From assembly GCA_900548275.1 (NCBI GenBank), contig URJY01000026.1, positions 1 through 29,813 of the forward strand: DNA of 29,813 nucleotides, given 5' to 3'. Below are positions 1 through 7,669 of this stretch, one piece after another. Both the position numbers and the translations under genes were made by a program. Numbering within the stretch: position 1 is the first letter of the stretch; each line of letters begins with the position of its first letter. Below the pieces are notes generated by a model. The model was given only the letters and a program-made list of their open reading frames with translations, made no database searches and was not told the DNA's origin. This DNA comes from an uncultured Opitutales bacterium. GTDB taxonomy: Bacteria; Verrucomicrobiota; Verrucomicrobiia; Opitutales; Intestinicryptomonadaceae.

Positions 1-39
1 GCCTTATCGTCGGCAGCGTCAGATGTGTATAAGAGACAG
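1..39 (+). other. Nextera read-1 adapter plus index tail (artefact)
   Basis: Positions 7-39 are the Illumina Nextera (Tn5) read-1 adapter, ending in AGATGTGTATAAGAGACAG, the transposase mosaic end. The six bases before it (GCCTTA) match the end of the i5 index commonly listed as S521. None of this is genomic. Translated in the forward direction it adds the artificial peptide MCIRDR to the open frame of the first gene; read in reverse it gives the tail LSLIHI on the truncated ThiF-type gene. Real sequence starts at position 40. Confidence 0.98.
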
Positions 40-135
40 GATTAGCGCGACTTTCGAAGCCGCCAATTTCCGCTGTCCGTCTTCGCCGAAGCCGTCCAAC
101 GAAATCTGTCTTGTGTATTTGGCGAAATTTTCCAT
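40..135 (-). CDS. ThiF/MoeB/HesA-family adenylyltransferase, 5' fragment
   Basis: Only the first 32 codons are present; the gene runs off the contig into adapter. The N-terminus MENFAKYTRQISLDGFGEDG, followed by QRKLAASKVALI, matches the conserved start of the ThiF/MoeB/E1-like family (R-Y-x-R-Q-I-x-L, then F-G-x-x-G-Q-x-K-L, then the first strand leading into the GxGxxG nucleotide loop). The loop itself is cut off. Family members adenylate the C-terminus of a ubiquitin-like sulfur carrier such as ThiS or MoaD, or act on tRNA (TcdA). The subfamily cannot be told from this fragment. An ATG six codons upstream (151-153) is a possible alternative start, but homology begins at 135. The gene diverges from the DUF4838 operon across about 100 bp. 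Confidence 0.7.
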
Positions 136-197
136 CGCCCGAAATGAAAGCATTTTTTGCGCGGACGAGTCAAAGATTTTTTCGCGCCACAATGAAA

Positions 198-227
198 TTG
201 ACACCCCCCGCCCCGTTTTGTTATCAT
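198..227 (+). promoter_or_regulatory. sigma70-type promoter of the DUF4838 operon
   Basis: A perfect -35 TTGACA (198-203) is followed after 18 bp by TATCAT (222-227), five of six matches to TATAAT. The predicted start of transcription is near 234, only a few bases from the first ATG (236). The message would be nearly leaderless from 236, or have a ~17-nt leader if ATG 251 is used. Confidence 0.5.
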
Positions 228-235
228 CCCGTTTT

Positions 236-2629
236 ATGAAGCGTATGCGTATGTCTATTATAGAGGGGAAAAAGTTTGCGCGTCTTTGTGCCGCAGTTCT
301 GTTTTTCGGAATGTCGGCGGCATCCGCCGAAGACTTCGCGCTGTCGAAAGACGGCGCGGCTCTCGTGCCCATTGTCATGCCCGATACGCCGACGCGCGCC
401 GAGGAGTACGCCGCGCAGGAGTTAAAGGAGCACCTCGACAAAATCACGGGCGGCACTTTCGAAATCGTCAAATTCTCGACGGCGGACAAGTCGAAGCCCG
501 CCGTCTATGTGGGCGATACGCCGAAAGCGCGCGGGCTTTTCGGAGACCCCGAAAAGTTCGGATTCGACGCGATAAAAATCAAAACCGCGCCCGACGCGCT
601 CGTAATCGGCGGACACAAAAAGCGCGGCACGATTTTCGCCGTCGAAACATTCCTCGAAGACACGCTCGGCGTGCGTTGGTGGACGGCGGGCGAATCGTAC
701 ATTCCGCGTTCGCCGACGCTCTCCGTTCCCGAGCAGAACACCGACTACGCGCCAATACTTAAGCGCAGGGTGCTCGACTACATCCCCGCGTGGACTGCCC
801 CGCGTTTCACCGCGCGCTGCCGCGCGGGAGAGCTTATCTTCGCCGACAAGACGCTTCAGCGGCAGGTCAACAGCGGCTTTGCAGTCGGCTATCACTCGGC
901 GTACCAAATTCTGCCGCCTGCAAAATATTTCGAAAAACATCCCGAATGGTATTCGGAAATCGGCGGCAAGCGCGTGCACAAAGTCAAGGGCGAACAGCTC
1001 GCGCAACTGTGCCTTACAAATGCCGAAATGCGGGCGGAGTTCGTCAAAGTTGTGCTCGAAAAAATCCGCAAAAAACCCGACGCCGAATTTGCGCACATAT
1101 CGCAAAACGACTACTATAATTACTGCGAGTGCAAAAAGTGCACCGACTTTGTAAACGCCCACGGCGGCGAGCAGTCGGCACTAATCGTCGACTGGGCGAA
1201 CGCGGTTGCCGAAGCCGCGGAAAAGGAGTTTCCGAACATAAAAATAGTTACGTTCGCCTATCAGTACGGCCGCCGCGCCCCCAAGAACATCAAGCCGCGC
1301 CACAACGTCTGGATTGAGCTTTGCACCATCGAATGCGACTTCGCCCACCCGCTCGAAACCGACACCGACTACGCTTTCACGCCCGACATCAAAGAGTGGA
1401 GCAAGCTCACCCGCAACCTCACAATCTGGAACTACGTAACGAATTTCAAAAACCACCTCTACCCCTACCCCAACTTCAACTGCCTCAAGCCCGACATCGA
1501 ATTTTTCGTCCGCAACGGCGCGGTCGGGCTTTTCGAGCAGGCCGACGCGTACTGCAACGTCGGCGATATGGTGCGCCTGCGCTACTGGGTGCTTTCGCAT
1601 CTGATGTGGAATCCGAGCCTCGACACGAAAAAGTTGGTGCGCGAATTTCTCTACGGCTACTACACGCCGGAAGTCGGCGCGATTTTCGAAAAGTACATCT
1701 GGCTGATAAACGACAAAGCCCTCGGCACGAAATATGCGCAGTCGATAGGCTTCGACGACATCCTTGCGTGGATGGACATCGACACGTTCATTCGGGCGGC
1801 GGCGTTGATGGAGGACGCGCTCGACAAGGCGGTCGAGCTCGAGGCGAAAGACCCCGAAAAATACCGCGGGCTCGCCTCGAAAGTGCGGCGCGACAGAACA
1901 TCGTTCGACTGGTTCGCGGTGATGAACTACGCCAACGCGCAAATGCTCGCCGAGCGCGAGGGCAAAACGATAACGCGGATGCGCGACGTAGAATACACCG
2001 CCGAAAAAATGATAAAGGTCTTCGAGCAGAACAAGACCACGGGAATGATTCCCAACTACGACCGCGCGAAGTTCGAGAAGTCGTGGTACAGAATCAAAAA
2101 GGCTGCGGCAAACCAGAAGGAATACCTGAAGAATGCGAAGCGCAATTTCGCGCCCGCGGATATCCTGACGGCGTTCCCCGCGGAGTCGTTCCGCGAATTT
2201 CAGGACGACCACTTTATGCAGTCGAGCCCGCGCGACAGGCGCATACACATACCCGTCGAGTTCGTCGCCGACCCGCTCGCATCGAACGGCTTCGCGTCGA
2301 AACTCTACGACGGCGACACTTTCACAATGCCCTACCGCGACTACCTTATGAAGCTCAAGTCCGCCTCGGGCAAAAAATCGAAGGAGCGCACCTACACAAT
2401 CTACGCCTACATCAGCACAAAAGGCGCGAAAAACGCGTTCAAAACAATCTACGACAAAAAGTGGCGCGACATCAAAACGGACGGGGAATATATGCTGGTA
2501 AACATCGGCAAATTCGCCTACACGCCCGAATCGCTCGCGCGCAAATACGCCATCTGCCACAAGCTCACAATCACCCCTAAAGACCCGAAAAACTTCCTGC
2601 TCGACCGCGTCGTAGTCGTCGAAAACTAA
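236..2629 (+). CDS. secreted DUF4838 protein, paralogue 1 of 3
   Basis: 797 aa. The open frame extends upstream to 23, but that part is adapter (MCIRDR) and the divergent ThiF region, so I start at ATG 236; ATGs at 245 and 251 are also possible. A signal peptide ends near residue 31 (AASA|ED). Residues ~40-160 resemble the N-terminal domain of alpha-glucuronidases and similar glycosidases (PTRAEEYAAQELKEHLDKIT). Residues ~215-460 are DUF4838, with the hallmark SQNDYYNYCECKKC (289-302) carrying three cysteines, then NVWIELCTIECDFAHPLE (357-374). The family is common near carbohydrate-degradation genes in PVC bacteria and Bacteroidota, but its enzymatic role is unproven; a glycosidase-like role outside the cytoplasm is inference. 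It heads a three-gene operon, 19 bp before paralogue 2. Confidence 0.85.
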   Translation: MKRMRMSIIEGKKFARLCAAVLFFGMSAASAEDFALSKDGAALVPIVMPDTPTRAEEYAAQELKEHLDKITGGTFEIVKFSTADKSKPAVYVGDTPKARGLFGDPEKFGFDAIKIKTAPDALVIGGHKKRGTIFAVETFLEDTLGVRWWTAGESYIPRSPTLSVPEQNTDYAPILKRRVLDYIPAWTAPRFTARCRAGELIFADKTLQRQVNSGFAVGYHSAYQILPPAKYFEKHPEWYSEIGGKRVHKVKGEQLAQLCLTNAEMRAEFVKVVLEKIRKKPDAEFAHISQNDYYNYCECKKCTDFVNAHGGEQSALIVDWANAVAEAAEKEFPNIKIVTFAYQYGRRAPKNIKPRHNVWIELCTIECDFAHPLETDTDYAFTPDIKEWSKLTRNLTIWNYVTNFKNHLYPYPNFNCLKPDIEFFVRNGAVGLFEQADAYCNVGDMVRLRYWVLSHLMWNPSLDTKKLVREFLYGYYTPEVGAIFEKYIWLINDKALGTKYAQSIGFDDILAWMDIDTFIRAAALMEDALDKAVELEAKDPEKYRGLASKVRRDRTSFDWFAVMNYANAQMLAEREGKTITRMRDVEYTAEKMIKVFEQNKTTGMIPNYDRAKFEKSWYRIKKAAANQKEYLKNAKRNFAPADILTAFPAESFREFQDDHFMQSSPRDRRIHIPVEFVADPLASNGFASKLYDGDTFTMPYRDYLMKLKSASGKKSKERTYTIYAYISTKGAKNAFKTIYDKKWRDIKTDGEYMLVNIGKFAYTPESLARKYAICHKLTITPKDPKNFLLDRVVVVEN

Positions 2630-2648
2630 CCCGAAATACAACCGAAAA

Positions 2649-5093
2649 ATGGATACTAAAAAATACCTTGCAATCTCACTCTTCGCGCCGCTTTCGCTGC
2701 TCTGCGCGTGCAAAGAGCAACCCGTAAAACTCGCCGAAAACGGAAACGCCCTCGCGCCGATTGTCGTGCCCGACAACCCCACGCGCGCCGAAGAGTACGC
2801 CGCAAAGGAACTAAAGGAACACCTCGACAAAATCACGGGCGGCACTTTCGAAATCGTCAAGTTCTCGGCGGCGGACAAGTCGAAGAAGTCGGTATACCTC
2901 GGCGACACCCCGCAAACGCGAAAGCTCGCGCCCGACTTCGACCCGAAGAAAGTTCCGTTCGACACCACGCTCGTCAAGACCGCCGACGGCAACCTGCTAA
3001 TCGGCGGGCACGCGCGGCGCGGCACGCTCTACGCCGTGTACTTGTTTTTGGAGGACGAACTCGGCACGAAATGGTGGACGGCAAAGGAATCGTTCATTCC
3101 GAACAAGCCGACGATAACACTGGGCGCAATCGACAAAAAATATTCGCCGCCGCTTCAGTTCCGCCAGACAAACTACATACCCGACAGCTTCAACTGGAAG
3201 TTTGCGGCGCGCAACAAAAACGGGCAGCTCAAGCCCGACGACAAGGAACTTTCGAAGGAGATTTCGCAAAGCTTTGCAATCGGCTACCACTCTTTCTACA
3301 AAATCATGCCGCCCGAAAAATACTTTGCGAAACATCCCGAATGGTATTCTGAAATCGGCGGCAAGCGCGTTTTCAAAGTGCCCGAGCGCGGGCTTGCGCA
3401 GCTCTGCCTTACAAATGCCGAAATGCGCGCCGAGCTCATAAAAAATATCCGCGAAAAGCTCGCGCGGATGCCCTACGCCCGCTTCGTGCACGTCTCGCAA
3501 AACGACTACTACAATTACTGCGAATGCAAAAAGTGCTCCGACTTCGTAAACGCCCACGGCGGCGAACAGTCGGCTCTGATTGTCGATACGGCAAACGCCG
3601 TCGGCGAGGCAATCGAAAAAGACTACCCCGACACGCGCGTCGTTACGTTCGCCTACCAGTACAGCCGCCGCGCCCCCAAGAATATCAAGCCGCGCGGCAA
3701 CGTCTGGATTGAACTGTGCTCCATCGAATGCGACTTCGCCCACCCGCTCGAGTCCGACACCGACTACGGTTTCACCCCCGACATCAAAGAGTGGAGCAAG
3801 CTCACCCGCAACCTCACAATCTGGAACTACACAACCTGTTTTTCGAACTACATCATCCCCTACCCCAACATCTATCTCGTCGGCGGCGACATCCGCTTTT
3901 TCGTAAAGAACGGGGCGATTGGTCTGTTCGAACAGGGCAATTCGTTCTGCAATGCGGGCGACTTCAACAGTATGCGCCTTTGGGTTATGTCGAAGCTTAT
4001 GTGGAACCCGAACCTCGACGACAAAAAGCTTGTCGACGAATTTTTGCGCGGCTACTACGGCGACGAAATCGCCGCAATCTATCGGGAATACCTCGACACA
4101 ATCGAGAACCGCGCCCGCTCTGTAAAATACGCGCAGGGCTGCGACTACGTAGACACCCTCACGTGGATGGACATCCACACCTACAACAAGGCGGCAACGC
4201 TTATGCAGAAGGCTCTCGACACGGCGAAAGACCTCGAGGAAGCGGGCAAAGCCCCGCACAGCCTCCTGCGGAAAGTCTGGCTCGACAGGCTGCCGATAGA
4301 CTACGTCGGCACGATGTACAACGTGCAGCTGCACAGGCTCGCCAAGCAGGCGGGCACGACAGTGGCGTACCCCAAAGACGTCGAAAGCTCGGCGCAGAAC
4401 ATCATAAACCGCTTCGTCAACTTCGGGACGGAACGCATCGTGCCCTATATGAAGCTCGACAAATTCAAACAGACTTGGACGAACTTCAAAAACTACGCGC
4501 GTTGGCAGAAGCAATACCTCGAAGCAAATCCGAATGTGTTCGATTCGAAAGACCTCGCCGCAAAGTTCGCGGAGGGAACATACGCCGATTTTCAGGAAGA
4601 CCGCATCGAGCAAAGCGGCAACGGATGGAGCGAAGGCTGGAGCCAAATGCCGAACCAGTACATCGCCGACAAAAACGCCTCGAACGGCTGGGCGGCGAAG
4701 TGCGCCGACGCAAAACGCTTCGAGATTCAGCTGCGCGACAACCTCGCTAAACTCAAGTCCGCAAGCGGCGACGCAAATTCGGGCAAATTCAAAATCTACG
4801 CCGCCGTGCGCAACGCGGGCGACAAGACAATCGGCAGGCGCGCCTGCGCGTGGCTCAACTTCAACCCCGTCGGAAGCCACGACCCAAGAGACAAGCACCC
4901 CAGACGCATACAGCGCGTAGTCATAGACCGCGAGTTTGCGCCGTCGGACACATACGAATTTGTGGAGCTCGGGACATTCGAACACCCCGATATTTCGGGC
5001 AAACGCAAGGACGCGGTATGCCTGAAGTTCCTGCTCTACTGCGGCAAAAACTCGAACCTGCTCGTTGACAGAATCGTATTCGTAAGACAGTAA
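2649..5093 (+). CDS. DUF4838 lipoprotein, paralogue 2 of 3
   Basis: 814 aa. The N-terminus MDTKKYLAISLFAPLSLLCA then Cys21 looks like a lipoprotein signal with a slightly irregular lipobox (L-C-A-C), so the protein may be membrane-anchored while its neighbours are soluble and exported. The layout is as in paralogue 1: an alpha-glucuronidase-type N-terminal domain (RAEEYAAKELKEHLDKITGG), then DUF4838 with SQNDYYNYCECKKCSDF and NVWIELCSIECDFAHPLE. Several blocks are nearly identical to paralogue 1 at DNA level (for example ~421-490 against ~2810-2880, and ~1320-1430 against ~3717-3830). That indicates recent duplication or gene conversion. No SD sequence is evident. It is separated by 2 bp from paralogue 3. 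The substrate is unknown. Confidence 0.85.
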   Translation: MDTKKYLAISLFAPLSLLCACKEQPVKLAENGNALAPIVVPDNPTRAEEYAAKELKEHLDKITGGTFEIVKFSAADKSKKSVYLGDTPQTRKLAPDFDPKKVPFDTTLVKTADGNLLIGGHARRGTLYAVYLFLEDELGTKWWTAKESFIPNKPTITLGAIDKKYSPPLQFRQTNYIPDSFNWKFAARNKNGQLKPDDKELSKEISQSFAIGYHSFYKIMPPEKYFAKHPEWYSEIGGKRVFKVPERGLAQLCLTNAEMRAELIKNIREKLARMPYARFVHVSQNDYYNYCECKKCSDFVNAHGGEQSALIVDTANAVGEAIEKDYPDTRVVTFAYQYSRRAPKNIKPRGNVWIELCSIECDFAHPLESDTDYGFTPDIKEWSKLTRNLTIWNYTTCFSNYIIPYPNIYLVGGDIRFFVKNGAIGLFEQGNSFCNAGDFNSMRLWVMSKLMWNPNLDDKKLVDEFLRGYYGDEIAAIYREYLDTIENRARSVKYAQGCDYVDTLTWMDIHTYNKAATLMQKALDTAKDLEEAGKAPHSLLRKVWLDRLPIDYVGTMYNVQLHRLAKQAGTTVAYPKDVESSAQNIINRFVNFGTERIVPYMKLDKFKQTWTNFKNYARWQKQYLEANPNVFDSKDLAAKFAEGTYADFQEDRIEQSGNGWSEGWSQMPNQYIADKNASNGWAAKCADAKRFEIQLRDNLAKLKSASGDANSGKFKIYAAVRNAGDKTIGRRACAWLNFNPVGSHDPRDKHPRRIQRVVIDREFAPSDTYEFVELGTFEHPDISGKRKDAVCLKFLLYCGKNSNLLVDRIVFVRQ

Positions 5094-5095
5094 AA

Positions 5096-7516
5096 ATGAA
5101 AAAATCGGCATATATAATCGCCGCCGCCGCGGGCGTTCTCCTCGCGGCGTACCGTTGCGGCGCGGAAACCGAGCAGCAGCGGCAAATAATTCTCTCGGGC
5201 GGCTCGAACGCGCTTGCCGAAATTGTCGTGCCCGACGCCCCCACTCACTGCGAGAACTACGCCGCGGGCTTTCTGAAAAAATACCTCGACAAAGCCTCGG
5301 GCGCGAACTTCGCGATAACCCGCGAGTCGGCTGCGGGAAAAGGCAAGCCCGCAATCTATGTCGGCGCGACAAACCGAGCAAAAGCCGCCCTGCCGAACTT
5401 CGACCCCGAAACCGCAGACTACGACACGGCAGTCCTCAAGACCTGCGGCGGCGACATCGTAGTCGGCGGGCACAAAAAGCGCGGCACGCTCTACGCGGCG
5501 GCGATGTTTCTCGAAGAAAACATAGGCGTGCGTTTCTGGGCGGACGACGGAATCTGCGTTCCGCAGAACGGAAAAATTGCGGTCGGCGAAATCGACAAAA
5601 TCTCCGCGCCCGCATTCCAGCTGCGCAAGGTGGACTACAAGGTCGGGCAAAACTTCGAGCTTGCCGCCGCCCTGAAAAGCTCGATACTGCCGTCGACGAA
5701 CCCCGAACTGCGGCGGGAAATCGACGAGTGTTTCGCCGTATCCTACCACTCGGCATACAAAATAATTCCGCCGAAAAAGTATTTCAACGAACACCCCGAA
5801 TGGTTCGCGAAAATCGGCGGCAAGCGCGTTTTCGAACACGCGCAACTGTGCTTTACAAACGACGAAATGGCGGCGGAATTTGCGCGCAACGTGCTCGCCG
5901 CGCTCGAAAAACGCCCCTACGCCCGCTACGTGCACGTCTCGCAAAACGACTGGAACGGATGGTGCGAATGCGCCAAATGCGCGGCTTTCGAAAAGGCGCA
6001 CGGCGACGCCCATTCCGCGCCGATTCTGGCGTTCGCCAACAAAATCGCCCAAGCCGTCGAAAAGAAATATCCCGATGTCAAGGTGGTTACATTCGCCTAC
6101 ACGTACTCGCGCAAACCGCCCGAGGGAATAGTTCCGCGCAAAAACGTCTGGATTGAACTGTGCTCCATCGAATGCGACTTCGCCCATCCGCTCGAAACCG
6201 ACACCGAATACGGCTTCACAAAGGACTTCGTCGAATGGGGAAAAATAACCGACAGAATCACGATTTGGGACTACACAACCTGCTTCAAAAACTACCAGAT
6301 TCCCTACCCCAACTTCGGCGTTCTCGCAAAGAACATCGGATTTTTCAAAAAGAACGGCGCAATCGGACTGTTCGAGCAAAGCGACCAGACAAACACTGCG
6401 GGCGACTTCGTCCGCCTGCGCAACTGGTATCTGTACAAGCTGATGTGGAATCCCGCGCTCGACGCGTCCGCGCTGCTCGACGAATTTCTACGCGGCTACT
6501 ACGCGCCCGAAGTCGCGCCGCTTCTGCGCGAGTACCTCGACGCGCAAACGGCGGCGGCGGAACGTACCAACTTCGCCCTCAGCTGCTACTACACCGACAC
6601 CCTCACGTGGATGGACTGCGGAACTTTCGGCAAAATGCGCTCGGCGATGAAACGCGCCCTCGCAAAGGCGCGGAGGCTCGAAAAAGCCGCCCCCGAAAAG
6701 TACCGCGGGCTGACCGATAAAATCCGCCGCGAGTCGCTGCCCATAGACTACGTTGCGGTGCTGAACTACGCGCAGCTTTACGCCGCCGCAAAACGGACTG
6801 GGACTTCGGTAAAACTTCCGAAAAACGTCGAATCGCTCGCAAAGAGCATAACGGAAAGGTGGCTAAAATTCGGCACGGCGCGCATAAACCAGCACGAGAC
6901 GCGCAGGCAGTTCGAAGAGTTCGCCGCCGAGCTTCCGCAAATCGCGAAACGGCAGTCCGAGTACGTCGCCGCAAAACCCGACCTTTCGCCGTCGCCCGAC
7001 CTCGAAAAATTCGGCGAAAGAGGCTCGGTCGCCGAAATTCAGGAGGCGGAAATCGACCAGTGCAATTTTGCGCGCAACGTGATGTCGCGCCCCGTCGTCT
7101 ACGTGAAAGACCCCGCCGCCTCGAACGGCTGGGCGGCAAAGCTCGACGCAAACTGCGAGCGTATGCGGCGTTTCGAAATAAACCTGCGCGACACTCTTGT
7201 AAAGCTGAAGTCGCCGAGCGGCAAAACTGGGCTGCGGAAATTCAAAGTCTACGCATTCGTGCGCGGGCTCGAAAGGCAGCCGCCGAACGCCGAACTCATC
7301 GCCTACACTTTCAAAAAGGGAACGTGGAACATCTATATGAAGCACGCGCAAAAATACGACGTTTTCGGCGAAGACTACAAGCCGCTGTATTGCGGCGAAA
7401 TAGAGCTGGACGCCTCGCGCAAGGACGCCGCAAGTTTCCTGCTGTGGCTGCGTCTCGAGGGCGTGAAGAACTTCGACGACATCCTGCTCGACCGCGTAGT
7501 CATAGCGGCGCAGTAG
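5096..7516 (+). CDS. secreted DUF4838 protein, paralogue 3 of 3
   Basis: 806 aa. MKKSAYIIAAAAGVLLAAYR then CGAE looks like a signal peptide, with cleavage probably after CGA. The N-terminal glycosidase-associated domain is more diverged (HCENYAAGFLKKYLDKASGA). DUF4838 carries SQNDWNGWCECAKC in place of SQNDYYNYCECKKC, keeping the cysteines. NVWIELCSIECDFAHPLETD is conserved. The C-terminal region (LKSPSGKTGLRKFKVYAFVR ... LLDRVVIA) aligns with the ends of the other two copies and looks like a carbohydrate-binding or beta-sandwich module, which is inference. The start lies 2 bp after the stop of paralogue 2, so translation is probably coupled. The operon ends at the terminator at 7539. This is the most divergent of the three copies, which suggests a different substrate. 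Confidence 0.85.
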   Translation: MKKSAYIIAAAAGVLLAAYRCGAETEQQRQIILSGGSNALAEIVVPDAPTHCENYAAGFLKKYLDKASGANFAITRESAAGKGKPAIYVGATNRAKAALPNFDPETADYDTAVLKTCGGDIVVGGHKKRGTLYAAAMFLEENIGVRFWADDGICVPQNGKIAVGEIDKISAPAFQLRKVDYKVGQNFELAAALKSSILPSTNPELRREIDECFAVSYHSAYKIIPPKKYFNEHPEWFAKIGGKRVFEHAQLCFTNDEMAAEFARNVLAALEKRPYARYVHVSQNDWNGWCECAKCAAFEKAHGDAHSAPILAFANKIAQAVEKKYPDVKVVTFAYTYSRKPPEGIVPRKNVWIELCSIECDFAHPLETDTEYGFTKDFVEWGKITDRITIWDYTTCFKNYQIPYPNFGVLAKNIGFFKKNGAIGLFEQSDQTNTAGDFVRLRNWYLYKLMWNPALDASALLDEFLRGYYAPEVAPLLREYLDAQTAAAERTNFALSCYYTDTLTWMDCGTFGKMRSAMKRALAKARRLEKAAPEKYRGLTDKIRRESLPIDYVAVLNYAQLYAAAKRTGTSVKLPKNVESLAKSITERWLKFGTARINQHETRRQFEEFAAELPQIAKRQSEYVAAKPDLSPSPDLEKFGERGSVAEIQEAEIDQCNFARNVMSRPVVYVKDPAASNGWAAKLDANCERMRRFEINLRDTLVKLKSPSGKTGLRKFKVYAFVRGLERQPPNAELIAYTFKKGTWNIYMKHAQKYDVFGEDYKPLYCGEIELDASRKDAASFLLWLRLEGVKNFDDILLDRVVIAAQ

Positions 7517-7538
7517 CGCGGAACACGCTTTCGCAAGG

Positions 7539-7571
7539 CGCGGAGATGCGAAAATCTCCGCGTTTTTTTTT
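7539..7571 (+). terminator. Rho-independent terminator of the DUF4838 operon
   Basis: A perfect 9-bp stem CGCGGAGAT / ATCTCCGCG (7539-7547 and 7554-7562) with a 6-nt loop GCGAAA is followed by nine T. It ends the three-gene operon, 22 bp after the stop codon. Confidence 0.9.
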
Positions 7572-7617
7572 GCGGCAATTTGCGGATATTCCGATAAATA
7601 TTTGGCTAAAAAATCGC

Positions 7618-7645
7618 TTGAAGTGGCAACTTAGCCCCCTAACAT
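7618..7645 (+). promoter_or_regulatory. possible promoter of the PEPCK-like gene
   Basis: TTGAAG (7618-7623), 16 bp, TAACAT (7640-7645). It lies 24 bp before the ATG at 7670, and a T-rich leader follows. It matches the consensus only moderately. Its position just after a strong terminator supports a separate transcription unit. Confidence 0.35.
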
Positions 7646-7669
7646 TACAAGCTCAATTTTTTTGTTTTT

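Noticed and set aside
23..235. N-terminal extension of the first DUF4838 frame back to the contig start
   Set aside because: The first codons are adapter, and the next part runs antisense through the divergent ThiF-type gene and the promoter. The signal peptide begins only after 236.
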